The notes under the pieces: model-generated
The model's input: the letters and a program-made list of their open reading frames with translations, nothing else
Told to the model about the DNA's origin: nothing
The model's database searches: none
Source: Dryomyza anilis
Taxonomy: Eukaryota; Arthropoda; Insecta; Diptera; Dryomyzidae
Reading direction: 5' to 3'
Assembly: GCA_951804985.1 (NCBI GenBank)
Contig: OX638132.1
Location: 22,325,989 to 22,389,988 of the forward strand
DNA: 64,000 nucleotides
Made by a program: the position numbers and the translations under genes
Shown: positions 23,585 to 34,618 of the stretch, piece after piece
How positions within the stretch are numbered: position 1 is the first letter of the stretch
Layout: the number at the start of each line of letters is the position of its first letter

Positions 23585-24044
23585 TTTTCCATGTCATAAA
23601 ATTAAACATTGTCTTGTCATTTATTTTATTTTACTACATTTAGATATAAAAGAAAATATTGATGAATATACCAAATGGATAAATAGAAATGACCGCAACG
23701 ATGTTTGCCAGGAATCACCACAACTATATCATTCAATTTCAAGATTAAAATAAAGAAAATGTCTTAAATTTATATTAAATTTATATATATCATCCTTTAA
23801 TGGAGTTTACCATCCCTTAAATACCTGTAGGAAATATCATCCTTAAATTTAGTTTAGAAAAATAATTTATATTTACTTATTTTAAGGAAAATTTCCTTAA
23901 TATATTAAAAAATATTTCCTTTGTTTAAAGAAAATTTTTCCTAAAAGTAAGGAACTTTTTCCTTGACGCTATTTCAAATTCAATTTTCCTTAAAACTAGT
24001 TCATTTTTTCTAAATCTAAGGACATTTTTTTCTGAGTGCATACA

Positions 24045-24580
24045 ACTGAAATGATTAAATTAATATATGCTGGGAATTACGAGAGCCTAAGTGATGCAAC
24101 TTTATAGTATAATGTTTATCGTTAATATAATGCAGTTCTCGAAATTTCATAATGATTGGGCAAGTGGGCGTGGCACCCTCCATATAAGAAAAATTTTCAA
24201 AATGTGATATATTGGAAATTAATAGAGCTACAGTGATGCAGCTTTGCAATATACAGTTTTTCGTTGATATAATTTACGTGTCGAAATTTCATCTGGATTG
24301 GGCGTGGTACCTCCCATTCAACCACGAAAATTGTCTGTGTTTGAGTGTGTGTGTGGAAAATTTGGATAAAATTTTGGTCAGTTTTATATTTATCCATTCT
24401 AAACAGTCTCGCCTTTTTTTGGGAAGAATTCCCGGAGAAGAATTCGACGAGGAATACAGTCAATACGGGGATCAGTCCGAGGAAAATTGTTTTTGCAGAG
24501 AAATATTTTTGTTTTAGTTACTACATGTAAATACAACACTAATATAAAAACTTCCACAGCGAATCACGGGCTCCTGCTAG
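24045..24580 (+). mobile_element. Helitron-like remnant with 3' end CTAG
   Basis: Ends in GCGAATCACGGGCTCCTGCTAG followed by a host T, matching other putative Helitron 3' ends in the window at 44608, 50340 (minus) and 57698 (minus). The body has two diverged copies of a phrase with TGATGCA-CTTT and GGGCGTGG-ACC. The start is uncertain. The overlapping open frames at 24197-24517 are not conserved. Confidence 0.45.
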
Positions 24581-24913
24581 TATGATATAAATTGAGTGAT
24601 ACTATACAATGAAAAAAAAAAATTGTGTCTGAAGTCAATTTGACTTTTGAGATTTTCGCTCGCTGCCCCACTGTGCGTCGGGAGTTTTTGGTCCTAGGTC
24701 TAAGAAAACCAATCCAGATTTTGAGTTTTAGCATACAAATACAAGCAAATGCGGAAGATTTTCTCAACTCGAAGACATTTGCTTAAATGTGTTAGTCTAT
24801 TTTTAATAGAATATTAATCCCATTACTTTGTTAATGACCCATTGATCCGTTGAGAAATCATTTAATATATTAAAACTCAGCACATTAGAAATAAATTCTA
24901 AAACATATAATTA

Positions 24914-24919
24914 TTTATT
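24914..24919 (-). terminator. Candidate poly(A) signal of the MADF/BESS gene
   Basis: AATAAA on the minus strand, about 310 nt beyond the stop codon of the gene that ends at 25229. Assigned by position only. Confidence 0.4.
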
Positions 24920-25228
24920 TAAAGCTTTTAATACAAGCCAACATACAGTTTCAATACAAAGCGTGCACATTTGTTGATTGTTATTCCAATAAAAATTAAA
25001 ATTAATTAAAAAAAAAATGTTAAAAACTAATTTAAGCCATTATAGCACAGTACATAGATGGTTGAGGGTATGACAAGGAAACAGATAATAAGTATAAAAA
25101 CATGAAAACAATTTGTTTGATATTGTGAAGAAACTAACAATAAAATGATCGGACAATACATATGCTATGTATGTATTTAAATTATTTGTAATTTTAATAT
25201 ATATTTTTTAAAATATTTAATTAAGTTA

Positions 25229-27020
25229 TCAGGTTGCATTTTGATCTTCGATGCGTACACGCATCGACTTGACCAGCTCCGTGGTAAACTGATCGATCAA
25301 ACGCAACGCATCCGCCTCGTTCATTTCAATGAGGGAGGCGGCTAAAAATTGACCAAACGCCTTGAACTTCTCGTCGCCCATGTGCTGCTGTCTTTGCTGA
25401 TGTTGTTGCTGCTGGTGCTGCTGTGACGGCGAGTGCGCATGCGATATTTGCAATTTGTGCTCCTCAGTTGGCACATGCACAAAAGGTAGTTGCTGGCGTT
25501 GTAGACGCTGATGTTGCTGCTGTTGTTGCTGCTGGTACTGCTGTTGATGTGGCTGCAATTTAAGTTGCATTGGAGGCAACTGTTGTTGCTTTGGTATTGT
25601 CTGTTGTTGTTGCATCTTTTGTAGATTTGACTGTTGTATCTGCTGTTTTGTTTGCTGCAGCTGTTGAGTCGTTTTAATCTGTAGCTGCTGCTGTGGTAGA
25701 TTTTGTTGCTGTGACTGCTGTTGTTGTGCCGCTTGCATAGTCGGCAATTTTGGCGTGATGGTACCAAGTTGCAACACACGCAGCTTGCCATTTGACTGGG
25801 GCTCCAGTGGTGTGCTGCTGTTTGTGGCTGGTAATGCGTTGCTGTTGTTGCTATTGTTAGCACGTTCAGGACTCAGCACATCTGATTCGGTATCGTTACT
25901 TCTGAAATTAATTTTAAAGTTGAGCAATGATAGGTACAGGAAACAGATTAGGATATGTACTGATTTCATATTCGAAAGTTTTAAAATCTTCTATATTTTC
26001 AATATCTTGAATATATATTGCACACAACACTACGAAATTTTAATGTATCTACTTTCGATAACTCAATACAAAAAAAATTAAAAAATTAAATTTCAAATGC
26101 CCGTTTACTTAAAAAAAATGCCCGTTTACTTAATTTTATATGAAATTCAACCGAAAACTGGAAAATGCCCGTATATCATGTATACTTAATTTTAATTTGA
26201 AACCGAAATAAAAAAAAAACAGTGGTATAATTTCGTTCTTCTGCATAACAGAATCGGTTTTTAACCTTTTTAATTCAATCCCAAACAAAACCTTCCATTT
26301 ATTTTTATTAATTATATCGATAGCTTGCGGTACGATTTTTGTTTGTAGATTTTCATAAGGTACATCGATATAATTTTTATCTGTATCAAATATAAAAAGG
26401 CACCACATAAATACTCACGTATAATTTTGCGACTCCTCAAACTCCTCACCATCGACACTAAAAGGTAAAGAAACAATTTTTAGACAATAACAAAAAAAAA
26501 ACTTTAACTTCTAAAAACACACCTTGAGCTGGAATTGGTCTCTTTGATGACGGCCTCGTCGACGGTCTGCTTCAAATACGTATATGGACGTCGCGGTTTA
26601 ATATAGTCGCCTAGAAATTTCATGTACTCGTACAACGGCCAGTGTGAGCTGACATTGGTATCATTGTACTGCTCCTGCAGCGAGTCTATGCGACGCTTTT
26701 CCAAATTATAGCGATTTCGCAGCTGTATCATGCGCTCTTTAATCAGTGATACTATCGGAAAAGCAATGATGTTTTAAAACATATACACTAAAAAAAAGAC
26801 AATCCTAATGCTTACCAGTGTAGCCTAGGCTCGTTGCCATCTCCTCCCACTGCAGATCCAAATAGTCACGGTTGCGGTAGTGCACACAGGTGCGATCATA
26901 GAAGGCGGGACGCTGTGCGAATTCGCGTATCAGCGACACATCAAAGTCATTGATTTCGGGCAGCTCATCGCGTCGTGGTCGTCCGCGTTTGCGCTTGATG
27001 CCGGTGATGATGTTGGCCAT
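25229..27020 (-). CDS. MADF-BESS domain DNA-binding protein (4 exons, 381 aa)
   Basis: Exons: 26816-27020, 26523-26751, 26419-26457, 25229-25901; all junctions are GT/AG and keep phase. The start Met lies in the good fly context CAATCATGG. Residues 9-17 are basic with an AT-hook-like core R-G-R-P-R. Residues about 27-127 form a MADF domain (Myb/SANT-like): a DVSLIREF start, W in LQWEEMA, and a closing WPLYEYMKFLGDYI helix. Residues about 180-330 are glutamine-rich and low complexity. At about 336-372 a BESS-like motif (FGQFLAASLIEM...LIDQFTTELV) is near the C-terminus; BESS mediates protein interaction in this family. MADF-BESS proteins, such as Adf1 and Dip3 in Drosophila, are sequence-specific transcription factors or co-regulators in the nucleus. 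The exact orthologue is not recognised. It lies tail-to-head downstream of Sec8. Confidence 0.88.
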
Positions 27021-27419
27021 GATTGCTGCCTGTTGATGCCTGTCTCAGTAGATGTGGTAGAGAGGATTTGGCGCAACACTGCCGTGCCACCAAATGTGTG
27101 CAAAGTCTATAAGCTGTGTTGTATTCTAAATTTTCAACAAATACGTAATTTAAATTATATTAATTATTTTTATTTAATTAAAATTAAAAATCAATTAAAT
27201 ATTAGCTTCCTATCCGCGATTAATTCAACGCAGCGTTTTTTTTTCTTATTTTGTTTTTGACATACGAACAGGGTTGCTATAATTTAATTTATGTTTTCAT
27301 TCGCGTTGCCAACTTCATTTTCTAACAGACAGATTTCCAGAATTATGAAAATATTGTTTTTTGTGTAAAGCTGACACTCTTTATTAAACTATTTAAAGTG
27401 TAATATGAATACCAGATGA

Positions 27420-27690
27420 AACGAATACCATACTTAAATACGACAAACTGTAAATACGATATATCCCAAAAAACAAAACGTTCCGTTAACGGTACAAAAT
27501 TACGGAATACGATTCCGAAAACATTCCGTTTTCTAGATTCTAAAACAAAATAGTAAATGGAAAAATAGGACCATCGATACGGATTTCGAATCAGTAGCGA
27601 TACATAAACGTTCCATATTCGTATTTACAATAACGGATACCTGGTTTACGGAACGTAGACGTCGGTAACGGAATTATGATTCCGTGTGTG
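27420..27690. repeat. Palindromic ACGGA/TCCGT-rich tract
   Basis: Short inverted words such as TTCCGTTAACGG, ACGGAATACGATTCCG and GGAATTATGATTCCG recur across about 270 bp. The same vocabulary fills 43310-43640. It looks like a decayed self-complementary element family. Confidence 0.4.
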
Positions 27691-28004
27691 ACGGGGCTCC
27701 AGGAAAAGGTTTCTTGGGATGATTTGTGATTACGATGCATGGTGATTTCATGAAATTTGCATAGAATAAATTGTACTTACTGTGAATTAATTATGTGAAC
27801 GACAAATAGTGCTAACGATGAATTATACATACGGTGATTTGTTGTACAATGTTCATACGGCAAATTGTATTTATTGAGATGAATGGATTTGATAATTCTA
27901 TGTTGTTTTCCTAATTATCGGGAGTCTTGGCATTTGGCATGACCCAAGATCATTTGAATTCTTTTGACTGATCTGCAATAAGAATTTCAAAGTTTTATAA
28001 CAAA

Positions 28005-28095
28005 CACTTTGAGTACAAATATAACACGCACTCAAAATGGTGAGAGCTCGACCTTAGTTCTTATAGGACTGTAGAGCCGAACTATTATAATAATA
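28005..28095 (+). mobile_element. SINE 3' fragment
   Basis: Has GAGTACAAATATAACACGCA, AAAATGGTGAGAG, GGACTGTAGAGCC and AACTATTATAATAATA, matching the end of the SINE at 23119-23433 with small deletions. Confidence 0.7.
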
Positions 28096-28324
28096 AAACC
28101 GCTAAGTTATACCAGTTCTATGATGCGGTTTCCATTTTCATTTTTGTAATAATTTAAATTTTATCGATTTTAGTTACAATTCTACATTTAAATAGTTTTG
28201 TTTAAAAAAATTACCAATTTTTTGTTGAATAGCTGGTGAAACACCAACTGAGTTTATTTCCATAAATTATGTATGTAGCCTAATAAATATATTTATATAT
28301 ATATATGGATAGGTATGTATTATG

Positions 28325-28330
28325 TTTATT
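28325..28330 (-). terminator. Sec8: Poly(A) signal of Sec8
   Basis: AATAAA on the minus strand, about 95 nt after the Sec8 stop codon (28424-28426). The distance is typical of a short fly 3' UTR. Confidence 0.6.
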
Positions 28331-28423
28331 ATATAATTGCATTATATACTGTACGAAACGTTAACCACAAAACCAGTCTGCAAGGCAAAACGAATAAAGA
28401 CCAAATCAAATGGTTCATTATTA

Positions 28424-31400
28424 TTATACAACAACGCCTTTGGATGGCTTGGCGCCCAGTATGTCGGACAGTTTTTGCTGATAGTTGATCAGCGTATTGG
28501 AATCGATGATGCCGCGTGCTTTGCACGACAAATTCAAAGCATTTAAATACTGCATCTCGCTGAATTGCAAACCACGCTCTACGATGTTTGTGAGAATTTC
28601 CTAAAACACAAAAAATGACTTTAAATACGAGTAATTATTCTAAAATTTAGATGGTCATACATCCGGTTCCATGCAGAGCAATTCATAGAACTGCTTGGCC
28701 TGATCCAGTGCTATCTCGCGCGATGCCGTAATGTTGCTGAGTGTCTGCTGCAGTGCCAACGAGTTGCGGCACATACGCTGCACAGTGACTTGATCGATGT
28801 TCTCCAAATAGTTGGAAGCTTGTATGAGTATGCGTGCGGCCAGGTGGGCGAGACCCTCAAAAATATACTAAACAAAAGTGGAAAACATTTGAATTTTTTT
28901 ATACTTATTATTGAAATATTTTACTCAAATATAAATGCATTTTAAACTTACCCTCGTCTTTCTGGGATGCAATGTTGCGGCAAATGCCTCATCCATTTCG
29001 GACAACAGCTTTGTCAGCTTTTGTACCTGTCTGTCGGGCTCCAGTATGTCGTCCTTGTTGCCCATGAAACTGTGTGACTTGCTGTGGGGCTTCGAACGCA
29101 GATAATGAAAGCATTGTACGCGTACCTAATAAAATGGGAGCATTAAATAAAAGTCTTACCATTTATAAATTAAGACGCACCTCTAAATGCAGTACCAGCA
29201 GACATGTGTTGGCCAACTCATCGAACTCGAGTGCCAAGTTGGTCAGTACTTTAATGGTGCCATCCTTAATGGTAATGGCCGCCGCACAATCTGGCGTTAC
29301 TGCATTCAGTCCATTGACCAATGGTTGACGCAGTTCATTAGCAAATTCCGAAACGCGTCCCGAAAACCATTCCATGCTCTCCTGCAGTATGGCCAACTCT
29401 TTGAGCACGCCAATGTCCGCCAGTATCTCCTGCTGCGTGATGCCACCCTCACCCAGATTGCTGGTGAGCATTTCGGCTTCGCGAATATTACGCTGTTGCA
29501 CCTGTGCAGGGCTCTCCTCTTCGGAGGCCTCGAAATTGCTGCGCTGCAGTCGTTTGCCGTGACGTGCGCGTTGACTGGAGCTTTTCAAGTCGGTCCAGTT
29601 CGGAAGCGATCTGAAATTGAGAGCGTGGAGTGTGTTCTAAACAACCGACATCTATAATATGAACAAATACGCAAACACAAATTACGGGCCCTAAATGTAC
29701 GGTGGTGAATAACAACGCAAATCTCTTTTTGACAATTCGAGCTCGATTCAGAATTATTAAACTAAAAATCCCAAATTAGTTTCGATCGAAATCAAAATTA
29801 TTGACAACTAGCATCCAATTTAATTCTTTTAACATTTAACTTGCATCCCTATTATGTAAAACGAAACGAAAAGTGACCGGTAAAAAATCCAGTGACAGTT
29901 TTTGTTTACTTGTTCATTACGCCGTTGTTTTTGTTTCATTCAATGCAAAGAAAATCTGTCACTGGAATTTCTGACGTTTTTTTTTTTCGAGTCACTTTTC
30001 GTTTCGTTTTACATAATAAGGGGAGTTAATTTTTCTGTATAATCGAATATCAGATTAGTTTCACTCGAATTCTGCAACATACTCGATTTTACAAATTCTA
30101 ATTGTCACTCACTTTAAAAATCTGCTAATATCCTCATCCTTTAGCCAGGCAACGCTGTAGATTCGCTTGTCCTCCGAGTCCGGCTGCACAATACCACGAT
30201 AGGCGCCCTGGCAAATCTCGCGATAGGTCTTTAGCAACGCACAGACCATCTTCAGCAGATCCTCCGAGTAGCAGGGCAAATCGTGTATCAGCCGCTTTGT
30301 CTCCGCCAGACGACGTTCCACCATGGCAGTGGACTGCAGCAGCGGGCGAGCCAATTGCAGCGTCTTCATCTCCTCCGGGGTGATAATGGTGCGCCAGGCA
30401 TCTTGATTCTTAGTCAGCGATTCGATGGTCAGCTGCAAATTGCGATTGTGTCCTTTGGAGAGGAACGTGTCCTTGATGTAGTTGTCAATAAAATCGTGCA
30501 AACTGCAGGGCTCACTGTAATATATAAATAATTATTATATATAAATAAAAAGGTTGCGTCTTATATAAATTACCCCGGTTTGCATTTCATAAAGACCTCA
30601 ATCTCCTGTATGTAGCTCATGAGCGGCAAATATACCTGTGTGATGACCGTTTGATCCGGCGTGCAAATTAGCACATTTTCACGCTGCTTCTCACGACCAA
30701 CCAGTCCATTTCCTGCCAGTGCAGCGCCCAAATTTTCATCGTTCGAAACATCGGAAGCATTGCGACGATGACCTTTGAAGGAGCCATCCTGCTGCTGTTG
30801 CGAGTCTTGCGGCTTTGTTGCGTTGTGTGTGGATTTGTCGAATTTAAAAAGCGACTTCTTGCTGCTTAAAAATAGGAGAAAATATGAGACATGTTAAGAT
30901 TTAAATAATAATTTGAATTTTAGCAAGTTTAGCGGTTCTAAGCATAAGCAGAGACAGCGTAGAATAAACTACTGACCAGCGCTGCTGATAATGCGACCGT
31001 TTCCTGCTTAAACAGCAAATAATTTAAACTGTTAGTTGATTTAGAACAAAATTTAAATAAATTAAAGCAAAGTCTTCGTTAAAGTACCTGTGAACCTTGC
31101 GGCGCAAAAAGAATGCATTGATGTTGGCAGTGGGCTCGGCGAAACTGGACTGCGCGCACTCGTCCGCGGAAGCGTTTTGTATGTCCATGTAATCGGTGAG
31201 CAGTAGTTGCAGCTGCAAGCAGATAAGCCATATAAAATCTTACTAATCTTAGTTTTTTTTAGAATTTTATTATTTTAAGTTAAATTTGTGTAGATAAAGA
31301 GGAAGAGTAATTCAAAACATATTTAAGCTGCAGTTAAATTGTTCATGGAACTTATTTTCTTACTTATTGTCTGTGAAAAATCGTATTATTATACATACCA

Positions 31401-33749
31401 CCGACTGTGCCTGCCCCCAAAAATCCGTCAGATCGTACGTCTGCGCCACCACCGTGTACTTTTGCACAACCGCCAGATAGTTCTTCAACAACAACGTATG
31501 CGTCTTGGCAATGGCCTTAAACTGCTTGAAGATGATGTCGAGCAGCGCCAACAGCGCACAGCGCTCGCTAGGAACTAAATTCAACGTCAGCATTTGATTA
31601 GTTGTGTTGCGCACCACTTGCAACAGCTCCGACTGTATCTGCACACGCAGCGTCTCCAGTGATTCGGGCACTTTGCCCAACATGCCGAAGCACTCGACAA
31701 TGATCGCTATAAAGTAGGTCATGCTCAGCTCGGGATCAATGAGATCTGCATCATCGATGGCTTCACACTTGTCCAGCTCAAAGCCTTGCGACATATCCAC
31801 AAGCGCTTTGCGCACGCGCGCATTTGCCTCAATGCGATCGGTGGACTTGCGTGCGCCAATGTTTCGCGTAAAACTTGCATTGAGTCGATGCGAATTCTGG
31901 CGCTGAAAATTGCTAAGCGTCTCACTGGCCGAGTTCTGGTATAATTGCGTCACTAGTTCGGCGTGTAGTTTTTGGTAGAGCTGATTGCGACGCGCCTGCA
32001 GATCAGCGCGCAGATCTGCTAGGCCGTCGACGTCTCGCAGCGGGCCGTCGGTGCGCGCAATGGCATCGGTTAAGGCTTTGCTCGCATGCAGATACTGACG
32101 CTTGGCGGTATAGGCGACCACGGTCTGAGGCACTTTGCGCAGCTCGTTGCTATTAAATTATTATGATTAGATTTTCATTCATATCATTGGCAACATTTTC
32201 AACTCACATTTGCTCCAGCATTTCCAGCACGTACTTGTGCTGCACTGCATCCAGCCACATCTTCTTGAGCTCATCACGACGGCACTGCAGCAGTTGCTTA
32301 CACGCGACCAGATTCTCTTTGACCGAGTGTATGCGCTCGCGACTGGTCGTGATCTCTGTGGACACCTGGCTGAAGAGCGGCAGCACACGCGTCAGTTCCT
32401 TGTCGTGCATTGAGACCAGTTCATTGAGACGCAGATCCGACTTCTTGAACTCTTTTTCGATTTTGAGCTTCTCCTTTTGACGCTCCTCGGTCGTCTCGCT
32501 GAACCCCAGCGACTTGATGACGTTAACCAGAAATCCACAACCGGCCTGTCAATACAAAAAATGGTTTTAAGCTCAACTTGGACACATATTAAATATATTT
32601 CAATATAAAAGCAAAAGTTCGTTTATAGTTCGTTTATTCATATGACGCATAACAACTGTAATGCATATATTTTGTGACTGTTGATAAACAGTTGTATAGG
32701 GGTTCTGGTATTTGATGATAAGCAAATGCAGCAAATACCCAGCAAGAAAATATTTGGTTGCAAAATCACATTCTATTTAATGCAAATATAAAATACGGAA
32801 CCTAGTTTTATTCATATCTGTGATGCGCTTAAGACACAACCTGGTGAAATCCACACATGTAATGTTTTCCATCTTAGACTGAATATAGAAGGTTTTGTAA
32901 GGACAGCAGTTGTGAAGTACATCTCACACAATTAAAATAAAAAAGAATGCACTTGACCGACAAATCTAATAAATGACCACTCCAAAGGAATTAACAAGTC
33001 ATATAGAAGCGCATCTTATAATCCCCATCTCGAAAAAGTTTAGACTCTTGTTGAGTGAATATGAATGACAAATGTTACCATCACCATCAAAAAATATTGG
33101 TCAATGGAGTCATTTGTGAAAACCCGAAATCGAGTAAGACAGAACCCAATAAACTCAAGAATTGATGGAATATTGGATTAAGAAATCGCCATCTAACGCA
33201 ATTCGTACTGAATACTCTTGGAAAAAACTCGTTATCCAGGACTTCAATATTAAGCAAAGCTTACAAAATCTTGGATCATGTGTGAGAATTTGTCACGCCC
33301 CCTTTGGGACTTTGTAATTTTTCATAGTTATATTTTTGGGATATTACATAAATGAAAAATGTGTATTTCACGCCCCTTAAAAAACTTTATATTACGCCCC
33401 TTTTCATTATAATTTAGAATGCATGAAATTTTTATTATGATAATAAATATTTTATCATAACAAAGAAAAAAAAAACAAACAAAAAAACTTTGACAGCTGC
33501 TACTCGTTGTAGTTGGTGATTATGATGATGATGACAGCAGCGAAAAATTTCTCCAGACTGTTCACATTTTCACAAACAATTTAATGCATTTTTCCAGCAG
33601 GTAATTGATTTGATTTCATAATTTTTCACTAAAGTTGCACTTAAACTCTTAAAATAGAGTACATTCTTGTTAATATTTTGATGCCGTACCTCATCTTTGC
33701 CGTATTTTACTCCGCGTGGAGGTTTTGTTGGAGGTGGAGTAGCCATCAT
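28424..33749 (-). CDS. Sec8: Exocyst complex component Sec8 / EXOC4 (10 exons, about 984 aa)
   Basis: Exons: 33690-33749, 32208-32545, 31399-32149, 31088-31212, 30574-30864, 30113-30514, 29181-29610, 28952-29125, 28661-28867, 28424-28600. They sum to 2,955 nt (985 codons with stop), close to human EXOC4 (974 aa), and every junction keeps phase. Sec8 is a rod-like subunit of the octameric exocyst, which tethers secretory vesicles to the plasma membrane. Supporting family blocks: VKENLVACKQLLQCRRDELK in the coiled-coil N-terminal region, LARPLLQSTAMVE, CQGAYRGIVQ, WLKDEDISRFLK, CLLVLHLEVRVQCFHYL, and a C-terminal YIFEGLAHLAARILIQ helix. The start is a double Met followed by a Pro/Lys-rich leader. 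A 30-nt candidate cassette exon lies between exons 4 and 5, and exon 1 has a near-identical upstream duplicate. No disabling change is seen. Confidence 0.95.
29846..30024. repeat. Hairpin MITE in Sec8 intron 6
   Basis: About 31-bp inverted ends: left CCCTATTATGTAAAACGAAA and onward to AAAAGTGAC, right GTCACTTTTCGTTTCG onward to ACATAATAAGGGG. An inner pair, CCAGTGACAG and CTGTCACTGG, extends the palindrome. It sits in the intron and does not touch the splice sites. Confidence 0.75.
30977..31006 (-). CDS. Sec8: Candidate 30-nt cassette microexon of Sec8
   Basis: Lies in the intron between exons 4 and 5. The acceptor is a pyrimidine-containing stretch ending TAAG and the donor is CTG|GTCAGT. 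Its length is a multiple of three. Read in the phase left by exon 4 it is fully open, adding SRKRSHYQQRC before SKKSLFKF, then rejoins exon 5 in phase. The inserted residues are basic. Inclusion is inferred from sequence only. Confidence 0.45.
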
Positions 33750-33889
33750 TTAACTCGCAACTGTTTTCACTCGTTGCTTTGTCGGTTGACTTTTGCATTT
33801 TCAGCAATTCGTTAGTTTGGACCAGGGCTGCACAGATTTAAAACACGAACGTAAATACAACGAATTTGTACATCAATACGACAAAAAAT
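33135..33889. repeat. Tandem duplication, copy A (carries Sec8 exon 1)
   Basis: Begins at TAAGACAGAACCCAATAAAC and abuts copy B (33890-34618). Contains Sec8 exon 1 and its proximal upstream sequence, plus part of intron 1. Differs from copy B by few substitutions, one base in a poly-A run, and an about 30-bp stretch near the presumed transcription start (about 33,790-33,830). Confidence 0.9.
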
Positions 33890-34618
33890 TAAGACAGAAC
33901 CCAATAAACTCAAGAATTGATGGAATATTGGATTAAGAAATCGCCATCTAACGCAATTCGTACTGAATACTCCTGGAAAAAACTCGTTATCCAGGACTTC
34001 AATATTAAGCAAAGCTTACAAAATCTTGGATCATGTGTGAGAATTTGTCACGCCCCCTTTGGGACTTTGTAATTTTTCATAGTTATATTTTTGGGATATT
34101 ACATAAATGAAAAATGTGTATTTCACGCCCCTTAAAAAACTTTATATTACGCCCCTTTTCATTATAATTTAGAATGCATGAAATTTTTATTATGATAATA
34201 AATATTTTATCATAACAAAGAAAAAAAAAAACAAACAAAAAAACTTTGACAGCTGCTACTCGTTGTAGTTGGTGATTATGATGATGATGACAGCAGCGAA
34301 AAATTTCTCCAGACTGTTCACATTTTCACAAACAATTTAATGCATTTTTCCAGCAGGTAATTGATTTGATTTCATAATTTTTCACTAAAGTTGCACTTAA
34401 ACTCTTAAAATAGAGTACATTCTTGTTAATATTTTGATGCCGTACCTCATCTTTGCCGTATTTTACTCCGCGCGGAGGTTTTGTTGGTGGTGGAGTAGCC
34501 ATCATTTAACTCGCAACTGTTTTCACTCGTTGCTTTGTCGGTTGATCGGTTGGCTGCACAGATTTAAAACACGAACGTAAATACTACGAATTTGTACATC
34601 AATACGACAAAAAATTAA
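33890..34618. repeat. Tandem duplication, copy B (carries a second Sec8 exon 1)
   Basis: Direct repeat of 33135-33889 in the same order, ending ACGACAAAAAATTAA. It lies directly upstream of copy A on the Sec8 coding strand and includes a complete copy of exon 1 and its donor. Confidence 0.9.
34446..34505 (-). CDS. Sec8: Duplicate Sec8 first coding exon
   Basis: Encodes the same 20 residues as 33690-33749 (MMATPPPTKPPRGVKYGKDE) with an intact GAG|GTACGG donor. The only differences are two synonymous third-base changes in Pro codons. Splicing from here to exon 2 at 32545 would give an identical protein, so this could be an alternative promoter and first exon. If transcription starts only here, copy A would be skipped or included in the transcript. 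Confidence 0.7.

Larger units (their letters stand above)
22132..24039. mobile_element. Element with CACTCAGAA ends, host of two nested insertions
   Basis: The left end reads CACTCAGAATAAATTGC and the right end TTTTTTTCTGAGTG, an inverted pair. AAGGAA/TTCCTT words cluster at both ends (22,160-22,270 and 23,780-24,020). Inside lies the MITE at 23037-23584, which itself contains the SINE at 23119-23433. The 77-codon frame at 22425-22658 has no family resemblance. Without the nested DNA the element is about 1.36 kb. Confidence 0.5.
27021..28323. other. Intergenic DNA between Sec8 3' end and MADF gene start
   Basis: The promoter of the MADF/BESS gene should lie just above 27,020; no TATA box stands out. 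A palindrome-rich ACGGA/TCCGT tract lies at 27,420-27,690 and a SINE fragment at 28,005-28,095. Otherwise AT-rich DNA. Confidence 0.5.

Noticed and set aside
24197..24530. Frames of 61-101 codons on both strands
   Set aside because: They lie in a Helitron-like remnant, overlap each other on opposite strands and are not kept in related copies.
25342..25863. 173-codon Ser/Asn-rich frame on the same strand as the MADF gene
   Set aside because: An out-of-frame reading of the glutamine-rich exon 4; the phase-consistent frame ends at 25229 with the BESS-like motif.
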